Shown here: positions 14,275 through 20,892 of the stretch, piece by piece | Numbering within the stretch: the first letter of the stretch is position 1 | How the letters are laid out: each line of letters begins with the position of its first letter | Assembly (NCBI GenBank): GCA_023336855.1 | Contig: JAMBLK010000074.1 | Coordinates: forward strand, 1 to 20,892 | Reading direction: 5' to 3' | DNA from: Actinomycetes bacterium | GTDB lineage: Bacteria > Actinomycetota > Acidimicrobiia > Spongiisociales > UBA5794 | Length of the DNA stretch: 20,892 nucleotides | Notes under the pieces: generated by a model | Told to the model about the DNA's origin: nothing | Databases searched by the model: none | The model's input: the letters and a program-made list of their open reading frames with translations, nothing else | Made by a program: the position numbers and the translations under genes

Positions 14275-15083
14275 CCGTCGAGCGCCGAGTCGATGAACTC
14301 CGACACGACGCGCACCATCGCCGGCGCCGATCGGACCGCCGGGTCGTTGTGGTCGGCACCGGATACCTCGTGCATGGGGGCTCCGAGTGCTCCCGCGATG
14401 ATTCGGCTCTGCTCGATCGGAACTGTTCCGTCGGCCGAACCTCCGATGACGAGCGAAGGGAGTCCGTCAACCTCGCCGCTCTCGATCCTCTCGAGGGATG
14501 CGTACCGATCGCGAACCAGTGCCGAGACGGGGAGCCATGGGTAGTGGCGGCGACCCACATCGACCAGGGAAGTGAACGGGGATCCGAGTACGAGAGCGTC
14601 CGGTGGTTCCACCGCGGCCGCGCCGATGGCAACTGCTGCGCCAAGTGACTCTCCGAAGTAGACGACGCCCGCGTCACCGAGACCAAGACCGCGCGCGAGT
14701 CGGGTGATGGCCACGGCGTCGGCGATCAATCCGTCCTCGCTCGGCTCCCCCGGGTTGCCTCCGTAGCCGCGGTACTCACCGAGGATGACGCCATAGCCCG
14801 CGCTCGCCAGTTGGTTCCCGAGAGGTACGCGCCCGGCCCGGTTTCCGGCGTTCCCCGGCAACACGATCACGAGGGGACGGTCGACGGCGCCCTCATCAAC
14901 GCGGACCCACACCAACAGTTCGTGGCCATCGTCCGTCTCGACGCTGTGTTCCTCCCACGGCAACGGAACCGGCCCGGGGTCCGGGCCTGGAAAGTAGATG
15001 AGTCGATCCTGAAGCATCCACAAACCTCCGATAGCGAAAACCACGACAATGAGACCAATGCCGATCGCTCTTGCCAGTCTCAT
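14271..15083 (-). CDS. Membrane-anchored alpha/beta hydrolase (BEM46/ABHD13-like)
   Basis: The 270-residue serine hydrolase has an N-terminal membrane helix (about 5-23) and an alpha/beta fold. Visible landmarks are VIVLPGNAGNRAGR with an oxyanion-hole loop (72-85), EYRGYGGNPGEPSEDG (103-118), the nucleophile elbow GESLG with S146, the acid D218 in GSADGTVP and H245 in GADHND. The GNAGNR and YRGYG-NPGEPSE blocks resemble the BEM46/ABHD13 group, whose substrates are mostly unknown. The ATG at 15083 lies 6 nt after TAGCGT, with no Shine-Dalgarno, suggesting a leaderless mRNA. The stop TGA overlaps the amylase ATG, so it is the first gene of an operon. The helix probably holds the catalytic domain at the outer face of the membrane. 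Confidence 0.88.
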   Translation of the reverse strand: MRLARAIGIGLIVVVFAIGGLWMLQDRLIYFPGPDPGPVPLPWEEHSVETDDGHELLVWVRVDEGAVDRPLVIVLPGNAGNRAGRVPLGNQLASAGYGVILGEYRGYGGNPGEPSEDGLIADAVAITRLARGLGLGDAGVVYFGESLGAAVAIGAAAVEPPDALVLGSPFTSLVDVGRRHYPWLPVSALVRDRYASLERIESGEVDGLPSLVIGGSADGTVPIEQSRIIAGALGAPMHEVSGADHNDPAVRSAPAMVRVVSEFIDSALDG

Positions 15084-15089
15084 CCCCTC

Positions 15090-15095
15090 ACGCTA
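15090..15095 (-). promoter_or_regulatory. Leaderless -10 box of the hydrolase-amylase operon
   Basis: On the minus strand TAGCGT ends 6 nt before ATG at 15083, placing the start of transcription on the start codon. It lies inside a 34-bp gap shared with the divergent CBS membrane protein, so the two promoters must overlap. Confidence 0.6.
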
Positions 15096-15117
15096 CCGAA
15101 TGCGCGAGACTTGGGTC

Positions 15118-16374
15118 ATGACCGGGATCGATTTCGCGCTCGTTGCCATCTTGCTGGTCCTTCTCGCAGCCGCCGTCGTGCTCGGCGCCGCCGAAGCGTC
15201 ACTGCTCCGAGTCCAACGCGTGCGCGTCGAGGTTCAGGCTGCGGACGGCGACCGTCGCTCCGTGAGACTCCTCGGACTTCTCGATGATCTCCCCCGCGTC
15301 TTGAACACCGTCCTGCTGGTCGTGCTCCTCGTCCAGATCGGGGCGGCAACGGTCACAGGAGTGCTCTCCGGCCGCCATTTCAGCAATCTTGGGGTCACAC
15401 TCGCCTCGATCATTCTCACGGTCGTGCTCTTCGTGTACGCCGAAGCAATCCCCAAGACCTATGCAGTGCGCCATCCCTACAGCGTCGCGCGGGCAACGGC
15501 TCGTCTCGTGACGAATCTCGTGTGGGTGCTCCGACCGATCGTGAGCGTCCTGGTGGCCTTCGCCGATCTCCAGGCACCGGGAACCGGAATAGCCACCCCG
15601 ACGGTCGTGACAGAGCAGGAGTTGAGGAAATTGGCACTCGACGCCGCTGCTGAGGGGGCCATCGAGGAGACGGATCGGAACCTGATGGAGAGCGCGTTCG
15701 ACCTCGGCGATCGCACCGTTGATGAGATCCTCACACCCCGGACCGAGATCGTGGCGGTGGGCGTCGAATCGACGATCAGTGAAGCGCTCGATATCGCGAT
15801 CCACAGCGGCCATCGGAGACTCCCGGTCTACCGAGGCGAGTTAGATGACATCCAGGGTGTTGTCCGACTCCAGGATCTGGCGGCAGCAGTCACCGAGTCA
15901 CCCGACGCACCCGTGCTCACCGTCGCGACAGACGAACTTGTTGTCCCGGAGAGGAAGCGCGTCATCGACCTCCTCGCTGAGATGCAGCGCAGCGGCGTCC
16001 ACCTTGCCGTGGCCGTTGATGAGCACGGCGGGACCGCGGGGATCGTGACGATCGAGGACGTGGTTGCAGAGCTTGTCGGTCGCGTGTCTGATGAAGGCGA
16101 GATCCTGCGACCGGCGATACGAAGGGTGGGAAGCCGTCGCTGGCGGCTCAATGCCGCTGCCGACGTCGAAGACCTGGAATCGGCGACCGGCGTGGTTCTA
16201 CCGACCGGCGACTGGCACACGGTTGGTGGCCTCGTGGCCGACATCGCGGGTCGCATTCCCGAGCGGGGCGAGACGTTCCATCTCGAAGGCCTGTCGATCA
16301 CGGTCCTGGACGCCGAGCCGCACCGGCTCGTGGCGCTCGAGGCTGTGAAGACGGATCAGGACGGATCAAGCTGA
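15118..16374 (+). CDS. CNNM/CorC-type membrane protein with CBS pair
   Basis: The 418-residue protein has the architecture of CNNM/HlyC-CorC ion transport proteins, linked in studied members to magnesium export. It has a DUF21 membrane domain (helices about 4-24, 63-83, 92-112 and 130-152), an acidic stretch and CBS pair (about 195-330, with RRLPVYRGELDDIQGVV and DEHGGTAGIVTIEDVVAELVG), and a C-terminal CorC/HlyC domain (about 335-410, RLNAAADVEDLE and GDWHTVGGLV). A longer frame begins at 15049 inside the divergent hydrolase gene. ATG at 15118 puts the first helix at the N-terminus, and GAGACT, a weak -10-like box, ends 6 nt before it. ATG at 15100 is a second option. Its last 19 bp overlap the convergent DUF255 gene. 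Confidence 0.87.
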   Translation: MTGIDFALVAILLVLLAAAVVLGAAEASLLRVQRVRVEVQAADGDRRSVRLLGLLDDLPRVLNTVLLVVLLVQIGAATVTGVLSGRHFSNLGVTLASIILTVVLFVYAEAIPKTYAVRHPYSVARATARLVTNLVWVLRPIVSVLVAFADLQAPGTGIATPTVVTEQELRKLALDAAAEGAIEETDRNLMESAFDLGDRTVDEILTPRTEIVAVGVESTISEALDIAIHSGHRRLPVYRGELDDIQGVVRLQDLAAAVTESPDAPVLTVATDELVVPERKRVIDLLAEMQRSGVHLAVAVDEHGGTAGIVTIEDVVAELVGRVSDEGEILRPAIRRVGSRRWRLNAAADVEDLESATGVVLPTGDWHTVGGLVADIAGRIPERGETFHLEGLSITVLDAEPHRLVALEAVKTDQDGSS

Positions 16375-18380
16375 ACCGAGAGGCCTTCTGGTGACTCCAC
16401 CGGAAGGTCACACACGAATCCTCGGCACACGAATGCCCGAGCGCCCTTGGGAGCGAGACGCCCTTCGAGCAGCGGAACGGTGCTTGCAATCCCGTCGCCG
16501 ACGGCGACAACCGTGCCCGGACGGAATCGTTCCCATGTCACGTCGACGAATGGTTGTCGGGCCTCGGGCTCGCCAACGATCGCGACCTCGAGACCCGGAT
16601 CGGCCATCCACACGCCAAGCATGTGCCCGTGCGCCGACGGCTGCGTCGACAGGCTCGGACCGACGCTCCCAACCGTGCGATCGAACCAACCGTGGATCTC
16701 GGCATCCCCAGTCAGGGCGGCGAGGATCGAGAGCGCCTCAGCAGCGAGAGCATTGTCGGATGGCGTCGGGTTGTCGTACACGTTCTTCGGGCGTGCGATG
16801 AGCGGTGCGGCGTCGACAGCTGTTGCGAAGAAACCTCCCGCATCGTCACCGAACCGTTCGATCATCACGCGGGTGATTCGCTCGGCCTGGCGGTACCAGC
16901 GTTCCTCTCCCGTGGCCTGGTACAGGGCGAAGAGACCGATCGCCGATGCGGCGTAGTCGTCGCAGAAGCCCTCCGGCCCGCCCTTCCCCTGCCTCCATGA
17001 CCGCAGGAGGCGATCCCCGCTCAGAACCGGCCCGGTCAGGAAGGTTGCGATCCCTTCAGCCACCGACAGGTAGCGTTCGCTCCCCAGAATCGCGCCGGCT
17101 TCGGCGAACGCACGTAGGGCGAGTCCGTTCCAGGCCGTGACGACCTTGTCGTCCCGACCCGGACGAACACGTGTCGAGCGCTGCTCCCGAAGGAGATCAT
17201 CGACTCGCCGCTTGAGATCCCACAGTTCGCTCTCTGCAACCCCGAGCCGTTCGGCGATGTCGGCCATGGGATCCGGTAGATGGAGGATGTTCGATCCCTC
17301 GAAGTTCCCCGTTGGCGTTGCACCGTAGAGCGCTGCGCCTGCATCGAGATCCGGGCCGAGGGTCTCGGCGAGTTCGTCCCACGTCCAGACGGCGAATGAT
17401 CCCTCCCGGCCCTCGGCATCCGCATCCTCAGCAGAGTGGATGCCACCCGATGGGTCGGTCATGTCGCGGGTGAGGTAGTCGAGCGTTTCGCGTGCCGTTT
17501 CGAGCATCCAGGGTTGCCCCAGCACCTGCCAGGCTCGGAGGTAGAGCCGTGCAAGCAAGGCATTGTCGTAGAGCATCTTCTCGAAGTGCGGCACAATCCA
17601 CCGATCATCCACCGAGTACCGAGCGAACCCGCCCTCGAGGTGGTCGTAGATCCCTCCCCTCGCCATCTGGTCGAGCGTGGTCTCGACCATGGCCAGCGCC
17701 TTCGATGCCCGGTCGCTGTCCGGCCGGAGAACGCCGAACCGGAGAAGGAACTCGAGCGTTGACGGTTGGGGGAACTTCGGCGCCCGGCCGAATCCGCCCC
17801 TCGATGGGTCAAATGTGGCTGCAATGGCATCGACCGCTAGCTCAATCTGCCCCGCAGACGGTGTGACAACAGAGACGGTGGAACGGTCTGAGATCAGCCG
17901 GGTAATCTCATCGGATTGGCTGATCAGTCCGTCGCGTCGGTGAGTCCAAGCGTCGTCGATCGCCTGAAGCACGTCCATGAACGAGGGCATGCCGTGACGC
18001 TGCTCGTTTGGGAAGTAGGTGCCGGCGTAGAAGGGCTTGGCGTCGGGTGTGAGGAACACGGTCATCGGCCAACCACCACGCCCCGTCGTCGCGGTGACGG
18101 CATCCATGTAGATCCGGTCGACGTCGGGACGTTCTTCCCTGTCGACTTTGATACTCACGAAGCGTTCGTTCAGGTAGAGGGCGGTCTCGTCGTCTTCGAA
18201 CGACTCGTGCGCCATGACGTGGCACCAGTGGCAGGCCGAGTACCCGACCGAGAGAAGGACCGGAACGTCACGCTCCGCAGCTTCGGCGAACGCCTCGGTC
18301 CCCCACTCCTGCCAATCGACGGGGTTCTCCTGGTGCTGGAGCAGGTACGGGGATGATGCGTTCGCGAGTCGGTTGGGCAT
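16356..18380 (-). CDS. DUF255 thioredoxin-domain protein (YyaL/SPATA20 family)
   Basis: This 674-residue cytoplasmic protein matches the broad YyaL/SPATA20 family: an N-terminal thioredoxin-like domain followed by an (alpha/alpha)6 glycosidase-like barrel. The opening RLANASSPYLLQHQENPVDW and the redox-type motif SACHWCHVMAHESFED, with C50-x2-C53, are hallmarks. GGWPMTVFLTPDAKPFYAGT and PKFPQPSTLEFLLR follow in the usual order. The second part has repeated helical blocks such as GGIYDHLEGGFARYSVDDRW and HFEKMLYDN. The biochemical role of the family is not established. Some annotations suggest redox or sugar-related functions. The ATG at 18380 lies 7 nt after TAGCGT with no ribosome site, so it is probably leaderless. 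It is separate from the toxin-antitoxin genes upstream by 42 bp. Confidence 0.93.
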   Translation of the reverse strand: MPNRLANASSPYLLQHQENPVDWQEWGTEAFAEAAERDVPVLLSVGYSACHWCHVMAHESFEDDETALYLNERFVSIKVDREERPDVDRIYMDAVTATTGRGGWPMTVFLTPDAKPFYAGTYFPNEQRHGMPSFMDVLQAIDDAWTHRRDGLISQSDEITRLISDRSTVSVVTPSAGQIELAVDAIAATFDPSRGGFGRAPKFPQPSTLEFLLRFGVLRPDSDRASKALAMVETTLDQMARGGIYDHLEGGFARYSVDDRWIVPHFEKMLYDNALLARLYLRAWQVLGQPWMLETARETLDYLTRDMTDPSGGIHSAEDADAEGREGSFAVWTWDELAETLGPDLDAGAALYGATPTGNFEGSNILHLPDPMADIAERLGVAESELWDLKRRVDDLLREQRSTRVRPGRDDKVVTAWNGLALRAFAEAGAILGSERYLSVAEGIATFLTGPVLSGDRLLRSWRQGKGGPEGFCDDYAASAIGLFALYQATGEERWYRQAERITRVMIERFGDDAGGFFATAVDAAPLIARPKNVYDNPTPSDNALAAEALSILAALTGDAEIHGWFDRTVGSVGPSLSTQPSAHGHMLGVWMADPGLEVAIVGEPEARQPFVDVTWERFRPGTVVAVGDGIASTVPLLEGRLAPKGARAFVCRGFVCDLPVESPEGLSVQLDPS

Positions 18381-18387
18381 GCAGACA

Positions 18388-18393
18388 ACGCTA
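18388..18393 (-). promoter_or_regulatory. Leaderless -10 box of the DUF255 gene
   Basis: On the minus strand TAGCGT, the same hexamer as before the hydrolase operon, ends 7 nt before ATG at 18380. No Shine-Dalgarno intervenes. It would let the gene be transcribed independently of the toxin-antitoxin pair. Confidence 0.55.
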
Positions 18394-18422
18394 CCCGTTC
18401 GACGAACGGACGCTCAACGGTT

Positions 18423-18719
18423 TCAGAGCGTCGTGCGTTGGCGAAAGTCGACGATCAGGTCGAGACCGAGTGCGTCGGCTGCCTTTCGGAGGGTCTCCAA
18501 GCTGGGTATCACTCCACCGGCTTCGAGTCGGGCAACAACCGGTTGTGTCGTCTTCATCCGGTCCGCCAGTTCGGCCTGGGTAAGACCGAGTCTCTCTCGC
18601 TCGCAGCGAATCCGAACACCGAGTTCAACCGCATCCGTCGCGTCCCGGTACCCGGTCTGGCGAGACTCGCTGTTCTCTCGCTGAGCCTTCACTTCTTCCC
18701 ATCGAGTTCGTTCACTCAT
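18423..18719 (-). CDS. XRE-family antitoxin (HigA-like)
   Basis: This 98-residue protein is a DNA-binding antitoxin by context. After a charged N-terminus it has one XRE/Cro helix-turn-helix (about 34-90): LGVRIRCERERLGLTQAELA, then DRMKTTQPVVARLEAGGVIPSLETLRKAADALGLDL. Longer same-frame readings run into the toxin gene and are rejected. ATG at 18717-18719 overlaps the 3' end of the toxin by 8 bp, which couples their translation. Such antitoxins neutralise the toxin by direct binding and repress the shared promoter, here probably through the palindrome at 19093-19102. Confidence 0.88.
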   Translation of the reverse strand: MSERTRWEEVKAQRENSESRQTGYRDATDAVELGVRIRCERERLGLTQAELADRMKTTQPVVARLEAGGVIPSLETLRKAADALGLDLIVDFRQRTTL

Positions 18720-19068
18720 CGCCGGCCTCCGTCGTGTGACCCTCTGTAATACAACGATCCATCGCACGCATGGCGCGCTTGATCTCGGCTCGTTCTCTTC
18801 TCCGCTGCTTGCGAAACACTGTGAGAAGGACGATTCGTCTCCCGGTCGCAACGTAGTAGGTGCTGCGATATGCATCGCCCGAGGAACCCAGATAGAACCG
18901 CAACTCTCGGAGCTTCCCCGAGAGTTGCCTTGTGTGCGGTTCGCCGAGATGGACTCCGAGATTACCGAGCCGGTCGATCGAGGATTCGACACGACCGAAC
19001 TGATTGTCGGGTAGTTGCTCGAGCCACTGCACAACCTCCGGCTCTATCTTGATGACACCCCATGACAT
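18712..19068 (-). CDS. RelE/HigB-like toxin (Gp49 family)
   Basis: The 118-residue basic protein looks like a HigB/Gp49-type toxin, a ribosome-dependent mRNA endonuclease in studied members. Visible family features are the helical start EPEVVQWLEQLP, the strand RQLSGKLRELRFYLGSSGDAYRS, the hydrophobic strand RRIVLLTVFRKQ and the final basic helix RRRERAEIKRAMRAMDR. The toxin comes first and the antitoxin second, the order typical of higBA. ATG at 19068 has no clear ribosome site. The operon stands alone among housekeeping genes and no integrase or transposase is near. TA pairs of this sort often move between genomes, but the base composition of the genes shows nothing striking beyond the AT-rich promoter. 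Confidence 0.88.
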   Translation of the reverse strand: MSWGVIKIEPEVVQWLEQLPDNQFGRVESSIDRLGNLGVHLGEPHTRQLSGKLRELRFYLGSSGDAYRSTYYVATGRRIVLLTVFRKQRRRERAEIKRAMRAMDRCITEGHTTEAGDE

Positions 19069-19091
19069 CTAGCCAATGTCTCATACCACGG

Positions 19092-19102
19092 ATGATATAT
19101 CA
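19092..19102 (-). promoter_or_regulatory. Palindromic operator/promoter of the toxin-antitoxin operon
   Basis: TGATATATCA (19093-19102) is a perfect 10-bp palindrome, and much more AT-rich than its surroundings, 24 bp upstream of the toxin start. On the minus strand it overlaps TATCAT (19092-19097), a TAnnnT -10 box. An XRE antitoxin bound here would block RNA polymerase. The other 170 bp up to 19275 show no gene or clear structure other than the -10 box of the next gene. Confidence 0.55.
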
Positions 19103-19263
19103 CGATGTGTGATCTGTGCTCAGAATCGCGGATTTCTCCGTTCCTGCCGCGGCCGTGAGCCGGCACGAAAGAGCGAGAACCCCCGTTCGCCCCTCGCCGG
19201 GAGTCTTGCGTAGATTTCGTCGGGCGGCAATCCCGTCGTTTCCTACGCCGGACTCCTGGGCCC

Positions 19264-19269
19264 TATGCT
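19264..19269 (+). promoter_or_regulatory. Leaderless -10 box of the aminotransferase gene
   Basis: TATGCT ends 6 nt before ATG at 19276 with no Shine-Dalgarno between. This predicts a leaderless transcript for the aminotransferase and the kinase behind it. No good -35 box is visible. Confidence 0.6.
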
Positions 19270-19275
19270 CGGTGG

Positions 19276-20448
19276 ATGCCTGCAACCCCACCTGCCCGTG
19301 ACGCCGTGACCAGCAACAGCCTGGCCACTGATCCGAATCGGTTGAGCCAACTCTTCGGAGATGACGACGGCCTCCTGCCGCTCTGGATCGCGGAGCCCTA
19401 CGTCGATCTCGCTCCGGGAGTCGTCGCTGCGCTCGAGACCAGATCCGGAACCGGGTGGTACGGATATGAGGCGCGACCTCGCGCGCTGATCGACTCGTTC
19501 TGGGAGTGGATGGCTTCTCGTCACGGGTGGGATGGAGCCGGCTTGAACACCACGGTCAGCCCGAGCGTGGGAACCTCGATCGGTGTCCTCATCGAGGAAC
19601 TCACCGAACCCGGAGAGGGAGTTCTCCTCCAGCCTCCTGTCTTCACTGACTTCAAGCCCCTGGTCACCCGAGCAAACAGAACTCCGGTGCGAAGTCCGCT
19701 GGTGCTCACCGACGACGGATACCACATGGACCTCGACGACCTGGAAACGAAGGCCGCTGATCCGAACACGCGGATGATGATCCTGTGCAATCCCCACAAC
19801 CCGGTTGGGCGCGTGTGGACCCGTGACGAACTCGCAGATGTTGCAGCGATCTGCGCTCGACACGATGTCTTCGTGGTCGCTGATGAGATCCATGCGGACC
19901 TGGCACTCCCCCCGTTCCGCTTCACTCCCTTCGCGTCGGTCGCCGCCGCCTCCGGTGTCTCATGGGCGGCCACCCATGGCCCGATCAAGACTTTCGGCCT
20001 TGCGGGCGTATGCGACACGCTCTTGGTCACGGGAGACGCCGACGTCTCGAAGCTGTTCCGCACGAGAAGCTCGCAACTCCACCTGACCCGCAACAACGTC
20101 TTCGGAGTGGCCGCATTCGAGGCCGGATACCGCACCGGTGCCGAATGGCTCGATCAGCTCCTTGCTCTCATCTCCTCAAACGTAGCTTTGCTCCGCGAAG
20201 GGCTCCCACCCGGCATCGGGATCATCGAGCCGGAAAGCACCTACCTTGCGTGGATCGACTTCCGCGGGCTCGGAATGGACGTGCCAGAGCTCGCCCGCTG
20301 GTTCGCCGGATCGGCCCACCTGGCGCTGAGCCCCGGGCATTGGTTCGGCCGCGAGGGGGCGGGCTTCGCTCGCATGACGATCGCGACGCCTCCCGCGCAG
20401 ATCGAGGACGCAGTGGCCCGTCTCACGACCGCTGTCGACGCGATCTGA
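19276..20448 (+). CDS. PLP aminotransferase, MalY/PatB-type (possible cystathionine beta-lyase)
   Basis: The 390-residue class I/II fold-type I enzyme resembles the MalY/PatB group, whose studied members are C-S beta-lyases. Evidence: LPLWIAEPYVDLAPGVVAAL near the N-terminus, WYGYEARP (61-68), CNPHNPVGRVWT (171-182), the PLP aspartate in VADEIHADL (D203), the PLP lysine K238 in THGPIKTFGLAG, and an arginine in FARMTIATP (R366) placed to bind the substrate carboxylate. Two family motifs are altered: LW-V-A-D-M-D is LWIAEP here, and SKTFN-LAG is IKTFGLAG. The reaction may therefore be a transamination or a changed lyase activity. The ATG lies 6 nt from a leaderless -10 box. The enzyme is cytoplasmic. 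A sugar kinase gene follows after 16 bp, so they are co-transcribed. Confidence 0.85.
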   Translation: MPATPPARDAVTSNSLATDPNRLSQLFGDDDGLLPLWIAEPYVDLAPGVVAALETRSGTGWYGYEARPRALIDSFWEWMASRHGWDGAGLNTTVSPSVGTSIGVLIEELTEPGEGVLLQPPVFTDFKPLVTRANRTPVRSPLVLTDDGYHMDLDDLETKAADPNTRMMILCNPHNPVGRVWTRDELADVAAICARHDVFVVADEIHADLALPPFRFTPFASVAAASGVSWAATHGPIKTFGLAGVCDTLLVTGDADVSKLFRTRSSQLHLTRNNVFGVAAFEAGYRTGAEWLDQLLALISSNVALLREGLPPGIGIIEPESTYLAWIDFRGLGMDVPELARWFAGSAHLALSPGHWFGREGAGFARMTIATPPAQIEDAVARLTTAVDAI

Positions 20449-20464
20449 ATCTGAGGAGACGCCC

Positions 20465-20892
20465 GTGAGTCCGAAGATCGGTGTCGTCGGTGGCCTCAAC
20501 ATGGACATCCACCTGTTCGGGGGTGAGCATCGGTCCGAGGACGGCGCCTACCTTGCCGAGCGCTACATCATCGAGCCGGGTGGCAAGGGCTCGAACCAGG
20601 CGCGGGCCTCAGCGCGACTCGGTGCCGACGCCGTGCTCGTGGGGTGCGTCGGCAACGACGAGTTCGGTCGTCTGTGTGTCGACGCGACCAGCGCGGAGGG
20701 GGTAGACACGACCCATGTCGTGACGTCAGATGAGCAACCCACCGGGTTCGTCGTAATCCAACTCATCGACGGTCGCCATCGTTCACTCGTCTTCACGCTC
20801 GGAGCGAACTCGCTGCTGACATGGGATCACGTCACCCCGGCGCTCGATGCCCTCGCCGAGTGTGACGTCGTGATCACACAGAGTGAGGTACC
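20465..20892 (+). CDS. PfkB-family sugar kinase, ribokinase-like (cut by window end)
   Basis: Only the first 142 residues are in the window. They show the PfkB N-terminal signature with substrate strand VGGLNMDIHLFGG (8-20), the motif EPGGKGSNQARASARLGAD (37-55), and VGNDEFGR (62-69), which match ribokinase more than phosphofructokinase. These enzymes phosphorylate a sugar or nucleoside hydroxyl with ATP in the cytoplasm. The start is GTG at 20465-20467, preceded by GAGGAGA (20453-20459). It lies 16 bp after the aminotransferase stop and shares its transcript. The C-terminal catalytic DTxGAGD region is beyond the window, so the substrate remains open. A ribose transporter or other nearby gene would help decide. 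Confidence 0.88.
   Translation, partial: MSPKIGVVGGLNMDIHLFGGEHRSEDGAYLAERYIIEPGGKGSNQARASARLGADAVLVGCVGNDEFGRLCVDATSAEGVDTTHVVTSDEQPTGFVVIQLIDGRHRSLVFTLGANSLLTWDHVTPALDALAECDVVITQSEV

Noticed and set aside
13664..14686. 340-residue frame on the minus strand
   Set aside because: It is in another frame across the amylase and hydrolase genes and is extremely Arg-rich with no motif.
15049..15117. ATG at 15049 as start of the CBS membrane protein
   Set aside because: It lies inside the divergent hydrolase gene, and the extra residues precede the natural first membrane helix. ATG at 15118 is preferred.
18720..19034. Long frame continuing upstream of the antitoxin
   Set aside because: It runs antiparallel in codon phase through the toxin gene and codes for low-complexity Ser/Arg-rich sequence. 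The helix-turn-helix protein is complete from 18719.

Overview
This is a high-GC window of tightly packed bacterial genes, most likely from an actinobacterium. The best lineage evidence is a tandem-GNAT protein that matches mycothiol synthase (MshD), because mycothiol is an actinobacterial thiol. Many genes also start 6-8 nt after a TAnnnT -10 box with no Shine-Dalgarno, the leaderless arrangement common in Actinobacteria. An acidimicrobial-type genome is a guess I cannot test here. I see no rRNA, tRNA, CRISPR array, IS element or phage gene. No stretch longer than about 210 bp lacks a gene; the longest is 19069-19275.

Layout. 1-80: ten perfect copies of an 8-bp tandem repeat, cut by the window edge. 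93-4787 (minus): thrS followed by an RND/MMPL-type exporter. 4883-5740 (plus): an APH-fold kinase whose N-terminus extends far upstream of any normal start codon and appears to begin at ATC. 5827-6039 (plus): a 70-residue membrane-anchored zinc-ribbon protein. 6061-6906 (minus) and 6960-7916 (plus): mshD and a patatin-like lipase, divergent across 53 bp. 7959-8663 (plus): a three-helix membrane protein. 8664-8714: three adjacent inverted repeats. 8714-11381 (minus): a two-gene operon of a Cys/Met-metabolism PLP lyase and a tyrosine phenol-lyase, with a divergent Lrp/AsnC regulator at 11504-11980. 11978-12033: more short tandem repeats. 12033-15083 (minus): an SRPBCC protein, a GH13 lipoprotein amylase and a membrane-anchored alpha/beta hydrolase. 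15118-16374 (plus): a CNNM/CorC-type CBS membrane protein. 16356-18380 (minus): a DUF255 thioredoxin-domain protein. 18423-19068 (minus): a toxin-first HigBA-like toxin-antitoxin pair. 19276-20892 (plus): a MalY/PatB-type aminotransferase and a truncated PfkB sugar kinase.

How the genes relate. Most of the window is ordinary chromosomal housekeeping. The most coherent functional unit is the Lrp regulator with the PLP-lyase pair, read as inducible breakdown of sulfur and aromatic amino acids to ammonia, 2-oxoacids, phenol and thiols. A second PLP enzyme of the C-S lyase-like fold lies 8 kb away. No clear new multi-gene system stands out. The features most worth a second look are the ATC-start kinase, the lyase operon with its dyad-rich regulatory gap, the AGTAG-core 8-bp repeats found after stop codons, and an exporter that keeps only one of its two proton-relay aspartates.
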